A DNA stretch of 64,000 nt from Wohlfahrtiimonas larvae (GCF_039543665.1 NZ_BAABKE010000009.1:30028-94027); one strand, 5' to 3'. Positions 8,674-18,499 are shown, numbered from the stretch's first letter. Program-made: numbers and translations. The notes: generated by a model not told the origin, from the letters alone.

Positions 8674-11520
8674 GTGAGTAAAGATAAATCTCAAGACAAA
8701 GATAATCATAAATATAAAGATTCTTTGAATCTTCCGACAACTAATTTTGACATGCGTGCAAACTTGCCGATTAAAGAGCCAAAGTTTGTTGAGTTTTGGG
8801 AATCCATAGATTTGTACGCTAAACAAAGAAAACAATTTGCAGGAAAGCCAAAATTTGTATTGCATGACGGCCCTCCCTATGCGAATGGGGCATTGCACTT
8901 AGGCCACTTTGTGAATAAAACTTTGAAAGATATCATTGTTAAATCACACGGACAGATGGGGTATGATTCTCCATATGTGCCTGGTTGGGACTGTCATGGT
9001 TTACCCATTGAATTAGTGGTTGAGCGTAAATTTGGCAAAGTAGGTCCTGAGATGACCGCGGAAGAGTTCCGTCAAAAATGTGCTGATTTTGCTGCAACAC
9101 AAGTGGATTTACAGCGTGATGAATTTAAACGCTTTGGTATCCTCGGTGATTTTAATAATCCTTATTTAACTTACAATCAAAAGACAGAAGCAAATACTGT
9201 TCGTGCATTGGCTAAAATTTATGAAAATGGTCATATGGAACGTGGTTCTCGTCCTGTTAACTGGTGTTTGGATTGCGGATCATCTTTGGCTGAAGCTGAA
9301 GTTGAATATGCAGATAAAAAATCCCCCAGCATTGATGTTAAATTCTCTGTAGTAGATTTAGCTGCGTTCAATGCTGCAATCAATGTAAATGTAACAGAAT
9401 CTGTATCCGTTGTGATTTGGACGACTACACCTTGGACATTACCAGCGAATGAAGCTGTTTCTGTTCATCCTGAATATGATTATTCAGTGGTTGAATTTAA
9501 TGGTGAGCAATTAGTTGTTGCAACAGAATTGGTAGAGGGTTTAGCTAAGCGTTGGAAAGGTGATATCACTGTTAAAGCAACGTTTAAAGGTAAGGTTTTA
9601 GAAGGCTTACAATTGAATCACTGTTTCTATGATAAGCAAGTGCCAGTGATCTTGGGTGAGCATGTAACATTAGATGGCGGTACAGGTTGTGTTCATACAG
9701 CGCCATCGCATGGTGATGATGACTATAAAGTTGGTTTGCAGTACGACTTACCAATGGTGAACTATGTATTGGGTAATGGTGATTATTCATCAGAAGTACC
9801 TTTGTTTGCAGGCCAAAACATTAGAGCTGTAGAAGATAATATTATCGCGACATTGAAAGAAAAAAATACATTGGTATTTTTATCTAAGATCGATCATAGC
9901 TATCCACATTGCTGGCGACACAAAACACCAACGATCTATCGTGCAACAGCACAATGGTTCATCAGTATGGATAATAAAAATCTTCGCCAAGATATCTTGA
10001 AAGCGATTGATGGCGTTAAGTTTACGCCAAGCTGGGGTCAAGCGCGTTTGTATGGTATGATCGAAGGCCGTGGTGATTGGTGTATTTCTCGTCAGCGTTA
10101 TTGGGGCAATCCAATTCCTTTGTTCTTACATAAAGAAACAGGTGAATTACATCCTGAGACAGCTCAATTGATGTTGAAAGTTGCTGATAAAATTGAAGAA
10201 AAAGGTTTAACAGGTTGGTTTGAGGCTGACATCACAGAATTTTTGAATGTGGAAGATGCTGCAAACTATGAAAAGAACAAAGACATCTTGGATGTTTGGT
10301 TCGATTCAGGGACAACACATTACACTGTGTTGCGTCAACGTGAAGAATTAACATATCCAGCAGATTTATATTTAGAAGGTTCGGATCAGCATCGTGGTTG
10401 GTTTAACTCTTCAATCTGTACATCTGTAGCTATGGATGGTATTGCACCATACAAGCAATTGTTAACGCACGGTTTTACAGTGGATTCTCAAGGCCGTAAA
10501 ATGTCTAAATCATTAGGCAATGGTATTGAGCCACAAGATGTGATGGATAAAATGGGTGCGGATGTTTTACGTTTATGGGTTTCTTCAACAGATTACCGTG
10601 GTGAAATCCCTGTATCTGATGAAATCTTAAAACGTACATCAGAAACCTATCGTCGTATCCGTAATACAGTGCGTTTCTTGTTAGCAAATACGGGCGAATT
10701 TGATTTCAAAAAAGATGCAGTGCCAATGGATGAGTTATTGCCATTGGATCGTTGGGTGATTGATCGCGCACATCAGCTACAACAAGAAATTGCAGAACAT
10801 TATGTAGATTTTTCGTTCCATAACATTTATCAAAAACTACAAAGTTTTTGCTCGATTGATTTGGGTAGTTTCTATTTAGATATCACGAAGGATCGTCAAT
10901 ATACTTGTGCCAAAGATTCACGTGCTCGTCGCTCATGCCAAACAGCATTACACCATGTATTGGAAGCATTGATTCGTTGGATGGCACCTATCTTGTCATT
11001 CACGGCAGAAGAAACATGGCAGAATATGCGTGAGAAAGATGCAGATCGTTTAGAATCTATCTTCTTAGCAGAATTCTATACAGGTTTAGTGCCTTTAGAA
11101 AATACGAAATTTGATCGTCCTTTCTGGGATATGTTATTGAACGTTCGTTCTGAAGTTTCTAAAGAAATTGAAAAGCATCGCGCAAATGGTGAAATTGGCT
11201 CTTCATTGCAATCGAATGCAACAATCTATTGTTCACAGGGTATTTTCGATAAATTGGCAATGCTAGAAGATGAATTACGTTTTGTTCTGTTAACATCTTA
11301 TGCAACTGTCAAACCGTTAGCGGATAAAACTGATGATCTAGCAGTATTTGAGTTAGAAAATGAGCAATTCGCAGTTGAAATCGAAGTGAATAATCACAAG
11401 AAATGTGTTCGTTGTTGGCATTATCGTGAGGATGTGGGAACACATGCAGATCATCCTGATTTGTGTGATCGTTGTATCACTAACTTGACGCCAGAAGGTG
11501 AGAATCGTCAATATGCCTAA
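8674..11520 (+). CDS. ileS: isoleucyl-tRNA synthetase
   Basis: A class Ia synthetase of 948 residues that charges tRNA-Ile in the cytosol. HIGH motif is present as HLGH (residues 75-78) after GPPYANGAL. The KMSKS loop is at 609-613. A C-terminal zinc finger has Cys911, Cys914, Cys931 and Cys934. The large insert between them is the CP1 editing domain, with TTTPWTLPANEAV. The start is a GTG at 8674 with a weak AGG overlapping the ribF stop. The polar lysine-rich first 20 residues are unusual but in frame. Confidence 0.97.
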   Translation: MSKDKSQDKDNHKYKDSLNLPTTNFDMRANLPIKEPKFVEFWESIDLYAKQRKQFAGKPKFVLHDGPPYANGALHLGHFVNKTLKDIIVKSHGQMGYDSPYVPGWDCHGLPIELVVERKFGKVGPEMTAEEFRQKCADFAATQVDLQRDEFKRFGILGDFNNPYLTYNQKTEANTVRALAKIYENGHMERGSRPVNWCLDCGSSLAEAEVEYADKKSPSIDVKFSVVDLAAFNAAINVNVTESVSVVIWTTTPWTLPANEAVSVHPEYDYSVVEFNGEQLVVATELVEGLAKRWKGDITVKATFKGKVLEGLQLNHCFYDKQVPVILGEHVTLDGGTGCVHTAPSHGDDDYKVGLQYDLPMVNYVLGNGDYSSEVPLFAGQNIRAVEDNIIATLKEKNTLVFLSKIDHSYPHCWRHKTPTIYRATAQWFISMDNKNLRQDILKAIDGVKFTPSWGQARLYGMIEGRGDWCISRQRYWGNPIPLFLHKETGELHPETAQLMLKVADKIEEKGLTGWFEADITEFLNVEDAANYEKNKDILDVWFDSGTTHYTVLRQREELTYPADLYLEGSDQHRGWFNSSICTSVAMDGIAPYKQLLTHGFTVDSQGRKMSKSLGNGIEPQDVMDKMGADVLRLWVSSTDYRGEIPVSDEILKRTSETYRRIRNTVRFLLANTGEFDFKKDAVPMDELLPLDRWVIDRAHQLQQEIAEHYVDFSFHNIYQKLQSFCSIDLGSFYLDITKDRQYTCAKDSRARRSCQTALHHVLEALIRWMAPILSFTAEETWQNMREKDADRLESIFLAEFYTGLVPLENTKFDRPFWDMLLNVRSEVSKEIEKHRANGEIGSSLQSNATIYCSQGIFDKLAMLEDELRFVLLTSYATVKPLADKTDDLAVFELENEQFAVEIEVNNHKKCVRCWHYREDVGTHADHPDLCDRCITNLTPEGENRQYA

Positions 11521-12016
11521 GTCATCTTTAAAGACAAAGAAGGTTGCTATCTTCTTTGTCTTGGCTTTGATCGGTGTTGTGATTGATCAAGGGACTAAGT
11601 GGTGGTTTAACACAAATCTAGAGCCTTATGGCTCTGGTATTACAGTTATTCCTGATTTTTTGTCTTGGCGCTTAGCCTATAATTATGGTGCAGCATTTAG
11701 TTTTTTGGCGGACCATTCTGGGTGGCAACGCTGGTTTTTTATTGTAATTGCAATTATTGCAGCAATTGTTATTGCTATATTAATCATTCGACGTAAATCA
11801 CATGAACGGATCTTGCCCTATGGATTAGCATTGATTATGGCAGGCGCAATTGGTAACGTAATTGATCGTATTTGGCATGGTTATGTGGTAGATTTTATCA
11901 GTACTCAGTTTGGTACTTATTATTTTCCTATTTTTAATTTTGCTGATATCTGTGTTTCAGTTGGCGCAGGCTTAGTCATTTTGTCATCTTTTGTTGAGCG
12001 TTCGCATCATGAGTAA
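11513..12016 (+). CDS. lspA: lipoprotein signal peptidase (SPase II)
   Basis: An inner-membrane aspartyl peptidase of 167 residues that cleaves prolipoprotein signal peptides. Four hydrophobic segments are visible. The catalytic-region motifs are GNVIDRIWHGYVVDF and FNFADICVSVGA, holding the two conserved aspartates. The ATG at 11513 overlaps the end of ileS by eight bases, as in many proteobacteria. An upstream in-frame GTG at 11498 lacks its own Shine-Dalgarno. The lipoproteins encoded at 39966 and 41362 would be substrates. Confidence 0.96.
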   Translation: MPKSSLKTKKVAIFFVLALIGVVIDQGTKWWFNTNLEPYGSGITVIPDFLSWRLAYNYGAAFSFLADHSGWQRWFFIVIAIIAAIVIAILIIRRKSHERILPYGLALIMAGAIGNVIDRIWHGYVVDFISTQFGTYYFPIFNFADICVSVGAGLVILSSFVERSHHE

Positions 12017-12950
12017 AAAAGTCTATCTAGCCAACCCTCGTGGTTTTTGTGCGGGGGTTGATCGTGCAATTGGTATTGTAGAAAAAGCATTGGCACAGTT
12101 TGGCGCGCCAATTTATGTTCGCAATGAAGTGGTTCACAATAAGTTTGTTGTGGATGGTTTGCGTGAACGTGGTGCTATTTTTGTAAAAGAGTTGCATGAA
12201 GTGCCAGACGATTCTATTGTGATTTTCTCCGCACATGGTGTATCTAAGGCTGTTCAGAATGAAGCTCAAGAACGTGGTTTAAAGGTTTTTGATGCAACCT
12301 GCCCATTGGTGACAAAAGTGCATATGGAAGTCAGTCGTGATGCGCGCAATGCACGTGATACAATTTTAATTGGTCACGCAGGGCATCCTGAAGTTGAAGG
12401 TACAATGGGACAATTTGATGCATCTTATGGCGGCAAGATTTATCTTGTGGAAGATATGGATGATGCTGAGAAAATTCATATTGATAATCCTGATAACATC
12501 AGCTATGTAACGCAAACGACATTATCTTTAGATGATACAAAAGAGATCATAGGCAAATTGCGTGATCGTTTTCCTGTGATTTCAGCGCCGAAGAAAGATG
12601 ATATTTGCTATGCCACACAAAATCGCCAAGATGCCGTGCGTGAATTATCTCAAAAATGCTCATTGATTTTTGTTGTAGGTTCAAAGAATAGCTCTAACTC
12701 AAATCGCTTGCGTGAATTGGCTGAGAAAGAAGGTGCCGTTGCTTACTTGATTGATCGTGCGGATGATATTGATATTTCTGTTTTGAAAGATCATGAAAAT
12801 ATCGGTGTAACAGCTGGCGCTTCAGCACCAGAAATTTTGGTGAAAGAAGTATTAGAATTGCTAGCTAAAGAAGGCGCAGTTCTTCAAGAAAATTTATCAG
12901 AAAATCCTGAAACAATCGTCTTTCCATTACCGAAAGAATTGCGTGATTAA
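12009..12950 (+). CDS. ispH: 4-hydroxy-3-methylbut-2-enyl diphosphate reductase
   Basis: Last enzyme of the MEP isoprenoid pathway, making IPP and DMAPP. The three iron-sulfur ligands are visible: Cys14 (GFCAGVDRA), Cys98 (DATCPLVTK) and Cys200 (ICYATQNRQ). It has 313 residues from ATG 12009, which overlaps the lspA stop by eight bases. Translational coupling to lspA is therefore likely. Its products feed IspB, encoded at 36045-37025. Confidence 0.97.
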   Translation: MSKKVYLANPRGFCAGVDRAIGIVEKALAQFGAPIYVRNEVVHNKFVVDGLRERGAIFVKELHEVPDDSIVIFSAHGVSKAVQNEAQERGLKVFDATCPLVTKVHMEVSRDARNARDTILIGHAGHPEVEGTMGQFDASYGGKIYLVEDMDDAEKIHIDNPDNISYVTQTTLSLDDTKEIIGKLRDRFPVISAPKKDDICYATQNRQDAVRELSQKCSLIFVVGSKNSSNSNRLRELAEKEGAVAYLIDRADDIDISVLKDHENIGVTAGASAPEILVKEVLELLAKEGAVLQENLSENPETIVFPLPKELRD

Positions 12951-12974
12951 TTAAATCATCTATGAATTAATACG

Positions 12975-13000
12975 AAAGCATCCGAACAGGATGCTTTTTT
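12975..13000 (+). terminator. intrinsic terminator after ispH
   Basis: A 9-bp hairpin (AAAGCATCC 12975-12983, GGATGCTTT 12989-12997) with a T-run of six after the central GC part. It closes the ribF-ispH unit. On the other strand a shorter T-run could give weak termination of the convergent glycosyltransferase gene. Confidence 0.9.
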
Positions 13001-13014
13001 CTTGGATGAAATAT

Positions 13015-14025
13015 TTATCCAAAAATTTTCGCCAATAGTTTTGCTAAACCTAGCTGATTATTCAAAAAAGCTTTAATTACTAAGCGATTCGCTATACAGA
13101 GATATTTGAGATCAATAATTTTTTCATCTATTAATCTTTGGAAATTTCGTTGTGCGATGGGAATCAATTGAGCACGTAATTCTTTGCCTTTAGTTTTACG
13201 AATGATCTTGCTTACGATCATGCGATAAGCATCATTAGCCATTTGTTGTTGGAATAAAGTATCCACAGATGTTGGGATATTATTGCCTGTAATAAAATAA
13301 TCGTAAGTATGTTTTAAACGTGTTGTTGCATCGTTTAAGTATCGTTCTGCACGTAAACCTGATGTTACACTTGCTTCATGGCGGCGATAGAAATATAGCG
13401 GTAGATCGACCTTTCCGAAACGGTTAGTTTTTGCATATAGTTGTAGAGCATACATATAATCATCTTCATAAAAGATGTCCTCATAAAAACAAAATTCTTT
13501 GTAACTATTGTAGCGATAAAGCTTATTCCAGGCAGGTGAATCTGGCGATTGTGCATCTCGTTTTAAGAATAGTTCTAATGCGTTATTGTGCTCAGTGATT
13601 GGAGTGCTTTGAGCATCATATTTTTGATCTTTGATTTCAGACACATTGCCGAATGTGAATTTATTGAATGCAATAAAATCCAATTCTGATTTTTTCTCAA
13701 TGGCATTGAAACAGATCTCCATTGTTTGCGGATGCAATAAATCATCGCCATCCATGAACATAAAGTATTTGCAATCATTCACATTTTCAATACCAATGTT
13801 ACGAGAATGGCAGGGCGAGCCGTAGTTCTTCTCATTTTGTATAGTAACAAAGCGATCATCATTATTGGAAAATTGTTGTAGTTTCTCAAAAGTATCGTCG
13901 GTCGATCTGTCATCAATACAAATGCATTTAAAATCTTTAAATGTCTGATTTTTAATTGAGTTTAAACATTCCTCAACGTAATGACTTAAATTGTAGAATA
14001 CAACTATGATGCCAATTTTATTCAT
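13015..14025 (-). CDS. GT2-family glycosyltransferase
   Basis: A 336-residue family 2 (GT-A fold) glycosyltransferase. The N-terminal sugar-nucleotide domain shows GIIVVFYNLSHYVEECLNSI, the IDDRSTDDT motif (residues 38-45) and the DxD-type metal site DGDD at 92-95. There is no transmembrane segment, so it is probably cytosolic or peripheral. It stands alone with no other polysaccharide gene nearby. The acceptor is likely a surface glycan, but the substrate cannot be told from sequence. Confidence 0.88.
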   Translation of the reverse strand: MNKIGIIVVFYNLSHYVEECLNSIKNQTFKDFKCICIDDRSTDDTFEKLQQFSNNDDRFVTIQNEKNYGSPCHSRNIGIENVNDCKYFMFMDGDDLLHPQTMEICFNAIEKKSELDFIAFNKFTFGNVSEIKDQKYDAQSTPITEHNNALELFLKRDAQSPDSPAWNKLYRYNSYKEFCFYEDIFYEDDYMYALQLYAKTNRFGKVDLPLYFYRRHEASVTSGLRAERYLNDATTRLKHTYDYFITGNNIPTSVDTLFQQQMANDAYRMIVSKIIRKTKGKELRAQLIPIAQRNFQRLIDEKIIDLKYLCIANRLVIKAFLNNQLGLAKLLAKIFG

Positions 14026-14272
14026 GAATGCTATCCGATTATTCTAAATGAACATACATTATATCTTTGTTTATGAATATTATCAGTCAAGCTGAGTCTA
14101 AAAAGGAATCTATTTCGAGTTGTAGATAATTAAATTGATAATGTTAATCGACCTATGGTGTTGTGTTGTGCTAAATTACACCGTGTGCTGAGTACTAGAG
14201 ATAATAATCATCCTTTAAATAATAGATATTGAATTAATAGGTAATGTTGCGCAAACAGATGGGCTTGTTAAT

Positions 14273-15013
14273 ATGAAGAAAAAATTAGTATGCATTGTGG
14301 TATTGGCGCTAGCCTTATGTTCGTTTGTGTTAGCAGAAGAATGGCGTTTAGGGGTGATGAGTGAAGTAGAGTTCTTACCTTATAAAAGTGTAAAGAGAGA
14401 TGTAACTGTTTATCCTATGATTCATTATGATGGTAATCGTTTTTATATAGAAGGAGATGAAGCTGGTATTTATCTTTTAAAAAATGAAGATCATCAGCTG
14501 AGTTTAGGGTTGGGTTATGATTGGCAAAGTTTTAAACCTAAGGATAGCCGAGCTTGGCAACTGAAACAGTTAAATAAACGCAAATCAAGCATTATGGCCA
14601 ATGTGGATTATACTCTGATCACATCTTATGGTGCATTGAGTACAGAGTTAAGCGCAGATATTCTAGGTAGGAATAAAGGTATGACGTTGGATATAGGTTA
14701 TCTTGCGGTCATCGAAACAGATAATATTACCTTCATTCCTAATATTGGCATTGTGGGTTATAACAGTCGTTATAATAATTACTATTATGGTATTTCAGCA
14801 AATGAATCCTATCGTTCAGGATTAACTCAATACAAAAGTAAAGCAGGCATTAATCCTTATGCTGAGCTAAGTGTTGTTTATCAAGTGGCACCTCAGTGGG
14901 AAATGTCTGTAACAGGGCGTTATGAATATTTAAGTAAAAAAGTTAGAAATAGCCCAATGGTGAATAAAAAAGAGAGCTCTTTACTGAAACTTGGAGTTTT
15001 GTATCAGTTCTAA
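14273..15013 (+). CDS. MipA/OmpV-family outer-membrane protein
   Basis: A 246-residue protein with a clear signal peptide (residues 1-21, cut after FVLA) and alternating beta-strand sequence, ending in ...LGVLYQF with a terminal aromatic residue typical of barrels. The YYYGISANESYRSGL segment and the AGINPYAELSVVYQV strand are characteristic of MipA/OmpV. Family members are outer-membrane barrels, one of which binds the murein hydrolase MltA. It precedes the aminotransferase cluster by 48 bases on the same strand, so co-transcription is possible. No strong Shine-Dalgarno is visible. Confidence 0.82.
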   Translation: MKKKLVCIVVLALALCSFVLAEEWRLGVMSEVEFLPYKSVKRDVTVYPMIHYDGNRFYIEGDEAGIYLLKNEDHQLSLGLGYDWQSFKPKDSRAWQLKQLNKRKSSIMANVDYTLITSYGALSTELSADILGRNKGMTLDIGYLAVIETDNITFIPNIGIVGYNSRYNNYYYGISANESYRSGLTQYKSKAGINPYAELSVVYQVAPQWEMSVTGRYEYLSKKVRNSPMVNKKESSLLKLGVLYQF

Positions 15014-15061
15014 GCGCAATCATTTATAAGTTATAAACTTATGTTCAATGGAGATAATAAA

Positions 15062-16447
15062 ATGTCAAAGCAACAAATCGATGAGCGCCAATTACTATTG
15101 GATGAAGCAAAATATTGTTCATTTGGTGATACTGTTCATTATGTCGATCCTCCGAAAATTTTTACAAATTGTGAGGGCAGTTATCTCTTTGATGCAGAAG
15201 ATAAGCCCTATTTAGATTTACAGATGTGGTATTCAGCGGTTAACTTTGGTTATAAGAATGAACGTTTAGATAATGTACTCAAACAACAGATTGATACATT
15301 GCCTCAAGTTGCTAGCCAATATTTGCATCCGACAAAAATTGAATTGGCAAAAACGATCGCGCAGGATATGGAGAAGAAGTTTGGTTTGCCTGGGCGAATT
15401 CATTTTAATGTGGGCGGCTCGCAATGCATTGAAGATTCTATGAAAATTGTTCGTAATGCAACTCAAGGTAAAAGCTTAATGTTTGCCTTTGAAGGTGGTT
15501 ATCATGGCCGTACTTTGGGGGCATCTTCTATTACATCAAGTTATCGTTATCGCCGTCGTTATGGCCATTTCGGTGAGCGAGCACAGTTTATTCCATTTCC
15601 TTATCCATTCCGCCGCCCAAAAGGTATGACAGCAGAAGAATATGGTGAAAAATGTGTTAATGAATTTGCGCGTTTATTTGAAACAGAATATAACGGCGTT
15701 TGGGACCCGAAAGTTTCTGAAGCAGAATATGCAGCATTTTATGTCGAAGCAATTCAGGGCACAGGCGGTTATGTAATTCCACCGCGTAATTTCTTTAAAG
15801 GCTTAAAGAAAGTATTGGATCAATATGGCATTCTTTTGGTTGTAGATGAAATCCAAATGGGCTTTTATCGTACAGGTAAGTTATGGGCGATTGAGCATTT
15901 TGATGTCACACCAGATGTTCTTGTATTTGCAAAAGCATTAACAAATGGTATGAATCCGTTAGGTGGATTGTGGGCACGCGAAGAGTTAATTAATCCTGAA
16001 GTATTTCCACCAGGATCAACACATTCAACATTTGCATCAAATCCATTAGGAACAGCATTGGGTTTAGAGGTATTGAAAATGACGCAAGAAATCGACTATG
16101 AAAAAATGGTTTCTGAAAAAGGGGAATATTTCTTAGAAGGTTTGCGTGAACTTCAAAAACGCCATGTTGAAATTGGTGATGTGGATGGATTGGGCTTAGC
16201 ATTGCGTGCAGAAATTTGTACAGATGATGGTTTTACACCGAATAAAGCACTGTTGGATAAAATGGTAGATATCGGCTTAGCGGGCGATTTGGATTGGAAT
16301 GGTAGTAAAATGGGCTTGGTATTAGATGTGGGTGGTTACTACAAAAACGTGATCACGCTTGCGCCATCATTGCACATTTCTAAAGAAGAAATTGATCAAG
16401 GCTTAGCGTTATTAGATCAATTACTGACTCGCGCTAAAAAAGCTTAA
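15062..16447 (+). CDS. class III (fold type I) PLP-dependent aminotransferase
   Basis: A 461-residue aminotransferase. The PLP lysine is Lys291 in LVFAKALTNGMNPLGG, and the ring-nitrogen aspartate is Asp262 in VVDEIQMGFYRTG. The phosphate-binding GGSQ is at about 118-121 and the aromatic stacking region at FEGGYHGRTLG. The family transfers amino groups from omega-amines or diamino acids to a keto acid; the substrate here is unknown. Translation probably starts at ATG 15062, which follows GGAG at 15050-15053, rather than the in-frame ATG at 15041. It heads the unit ending at 20759 and is followed by a strong terminator. Confidence 0.88.
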   Translation: MSKQQIDERQLLLDEAKYCSFGDTVHYVDPPKIFTNCEGSYLFDAEDKPYLDLQMWYSAVNFGYKNERLDNVLKQQIDTLPQVASQYLHPTKIELAKTIAQDMEKKFGLPGRIHFNVGGSQCIEDSMKIVRNATQGKSLMFAFEGGYHGRTLGASSITSSYRYRRRYGHFGERAQFIPFPYPFRRPKGMTAEEYGEKCVNEFARLFETEYNGVWDPKVSEAEYAAFYVEAIQGTGGYVIPPRNFFKGLKKVLDQYGILLVVDEIQMGFYRTGKLWAIEHFDVTPDVLVFAKALTNGMNPLGGLWAREELINPEVFPPGSTHSTFASNPLGTALGLEVLKMTQEIDYEKMVSEKGEYFLEGLRELQKRHVEIGDVDGLGLALRAEICTDDGFTPNKALLDKMVDIGLAGDLDWNGSKMGLVLDVGGYYKNVITLAPSLHISKEEIDQGLALLDQLLTRAKKA

Positions 16448-16477
16448 GAATTTTTATTCATTCAATCTCATAGATGA

Positions 16478-16514
16478 CTATCCTCTTCAATGATTTGAAG
16501 GGGATAGCTTTTTT
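16478..16514 (+). terminator. intrinsic terminator or attenuator inside the aminotransferase cluster
   Basis: A 13-bp stem (16478-16490 with 16495-16507, one G-T pair, loop TGAT) followed by C and six T. The GGAGG Shine-Dalgarno of the next gene starts one base after the T-run. Such a hairpin should stop or strongly reduce transcription between the aminotransferase and the six downstream genes, or hide the next ribosome-binding site if read through. Confidence 0.85.
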
Positions 16515-16523
16515 GGAGGCATT

Positions 16524-17594
16524 GTGCGGTATAGAAATCAACTCGAACCAAATGAATTGATTCACAGTTTTCAGCTGCATCCACCTTATCATTTTAAGAT
16601 ATTGGATTATACGGAAGGATTGCCTGTATTTAGTGCCAAGTTTGATTTATTGACGACGGCAGAAGATGATTTTCGCCAAAAAATAACTCGTATGCCTTTA
16701 TATCATCTATGGAAGCGATGGTTATCGGTTCAAGCGTGTTTTATTGGTACTACGGTTTCTGAATATGCGTTATTTCCTCATAATCAAACTGAATCAATGA
16801 CGGCTGAATCTATACAAAAGACTTATGCTCAAGATTATACTTTGACAATCGTTAAAGATATTCCATCGCATTCACCATTATTGTGTGATGAAGATAATCG
16901 TTATGCAAAAAATTTGTTGAAAGCACTTCGTGAGATTGGTTTTATTGTGTTGTCAGGACAAGCATTAGCATGGGTTCCGATAGATTTTTCATCTATAGAT
17001 GATTATATTCAGCGGTTATCAAGCGGCCGAAGAAAAGATATGCGCCGTAAATTACGTAAAAGTGCCGATGTCGTGATTAATAAAGTTATGTTGGGTGATG
17101 AATCATTTCAAGATGAAGCATTGTTAGCGCAATATTATGAATTGTATCTAAACGTATTTCAGCAAAGTGAAATTCATTTTGATCAATTGAGCCGAGAGTT
17201 TTTTACGACAATTTTACAAGATCAATCCAGTAATGGAATTGTCTTTACTTACTATCATCAAGATCAGCTGATTGGTTATAACATTTGTTATGAAGTGAAT
17301 CATAAGTTGATTGATAAATATGTGGGATTTGTGTATCCCCAAGCGCGTGATAAAAATCTCTATTATTTAAGCTGGTTTCATAATCTCGAATATGCATTAA
17401 AGCAAGGTTTAACGCATTATGTTGCAGGTTGGACAGATCCTGAAATTAAATCTTATTTAGGGGCAAGTTTTACTTTGACGCAACACGCTGTTTATGTGAA
17501 AAACCCAATATTACGTGCGATATTGAAACCGTTGAGTCGTTATTTTGAAAGCGATGCATTAACATTGGAGCAATTATCGGAGAAGCGTCAATAA
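16524..17594 (+). CDS. GNAT/FemX-like acyl- or aminoacyl-transferase
   Basis: A 356-residue protein that resembles the GNAT-superfamily proteins often labelled peptidoglycan biosynthesis/recognition. Visible features are a basic helix SSGRRKDMRRKLRKS (about 165-180), a central GNAT-like core with GIVFTYYHQDQLIGYNICYEV, and YVGFVYPQARDKNLYYLSWF as the likely cofactor-adjacent strand-helix. No transmembrane segment is seen. It starts at GTG 16524, four bases after GGAGG, directly behind the terminator hairpin. Its TAA shares an A with the ATG of the ureohydrolase gene (TAATG), implying coupled translation. The substrate is unknown. Confidence 0.7.
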   Translation: MRYRNQLEPNELIHSFQLHPPYHFKILDYTEGLPVFSAKFDLLTTAEDDFRQKITRMPLYHLWKRWLSVQACFIGTTVSEYALFPHNQTESMTAESIQKTYAQDYTLTIVKDIPSHSPLLCDEDNRYAKNLLKALREIGFIVLSGQALAWVPIDFSSIDDYIQRLSSGRRKDMRRKLRKSADVVINKVMLGDESFQDEALLAQYYELYLNVFQQSEIHFDQLSREFFTTILQDQSSNGIVFTYYHQDQLIGYNICYEVNHKLIDKYVGFVYPQARDKNLYYLSWFHNLEYALKQGLTHYVAGWTDPEIKSYLGASFTLTQHAVYVKNPILRAILKPLSRYFESDALTLEQLSEKRQ

Positions 17595-18460
17595 TGGCAG
17601 AATCATTAGTGCTGAATTTTGATAACAGTGTAACAATTCAATCTGTACAATCAATTAACTTAACTGCGCTTCAAGAACAGATTCGGTTTGGCTGTAGTAT
17701 GAAAAAATGGGATGCATTGACTTCATTTCTAGATCAAAATATGCCAGACGAATATCATACTGTTCTAATGGGAAGCGGTGATTACCATCATTTAAGTTAT
17801 TATTTAATCAATAGATTATCACAAAAAGCTCAGAAACCATTTCAAGTTGTGGTATTGGATAATCATCCTGACAATATGCGTTTCCCTTTTGGTATTCATT
17901 GTGGTTCTTGGATTTCTTATGTGGCTAATTTACCTTGGGTTAGCCATATACATGTTGTGGGGATTACATCAAGTGATGTAACCGTCAAGCATTCATGGGA
18001 AACACGTTTAAAACCACTGTACCAAAAGAAATTGACCAATTGGTGTATTGGCGTTGATACTAGTTGGGCGAATACTATTGGGTTGATGGATAGTTTCCGT
18101 TCTTTTGAAACAAAAGAATCAATGATGACAGCATTAACAACAGAATTGCAAAGTACATCACTGGATGCTTATTTATCCATTGATAAAGATGTTTTTGCAC
18201 CTGAAGTTGTGCAAACAAATTGGGATCAGGGCATTTTATTAGAAGATGATGTGATGGGTATTATTGATATTTTACAACCTAATTTGATCGGCAGTGATAT
18301 TACAGGTGAAGTATCAATCTATGAATATCAGGCATGGTGGAAGAGATTTTTAAGTGGTTTAGATCAGCAAGTGGCAATTTCACAAGTGGATATTGTGACT
18401 TGGCAGCAGCAACAAAATCAATTGAATGAAAGATTATTGATAAAAATAAATACTGACTAG
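17594..18460 (+). CDS. divergent ureohydrolase (arginase/agmatinase-like) protein
   Basis: A 288-residue protein with the ureohydrolase metal-site pattern in altered form. GSGDYHH lies at residues 60-66 (family GGDHxxS), LDNHPD places Asp89, His91 and Asp93 (family DAHxD), and LSIDKD places Asp197 and Asp199 (family SxDxDxxDP). All positions for a binuclear manganese centre can be filled, but the surrounding residues, including the usual DPxxxP, are replaced (FAPEVVQ). The family hydrolyses guanidino or related C-N bonds. Here the substrate must differ or is unknown. It overlaps the gene before by one base. Confidence 0.75.
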   Translation: MAESLVLNFDNSVTIQSVQSINLTALQEQIRFGCSMKKWDALTSFLDQNMPDEYHTVLMGSGDYHHLSYYLINRLSQKAQKPFQVVVLDNHPDNMRFPFGIHCGSWISYVANLPWVSHIHVVGITSSDVTVKHSWETRLKPLYQKKLTNWCIGVDTSWANTIGLMDSFRSFETKESMMTALTTELQSTSLDAYLSIDKDVFAPEVVQTNWDQGILLEDDVMGIIDILQPNLIGSDITGEVSIYEYQAWWKRFLSGLDQQVAISQVDIVTWQQQQNQLNERLLIKINTD

Positions 18461-18499
18461 TCAATAATGATAGAGATTAAGATTTAAGGTGAAAATTAG

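Noticed and set aside
11498..11512. GTG at 11498 as the lspA start
   Set aside because: The AAGGTGA that would serve as Shine-Dalgarno overlaps this GTG itself. The ATG at 11513 is correctly spaced from it and gives the usual LspA length.
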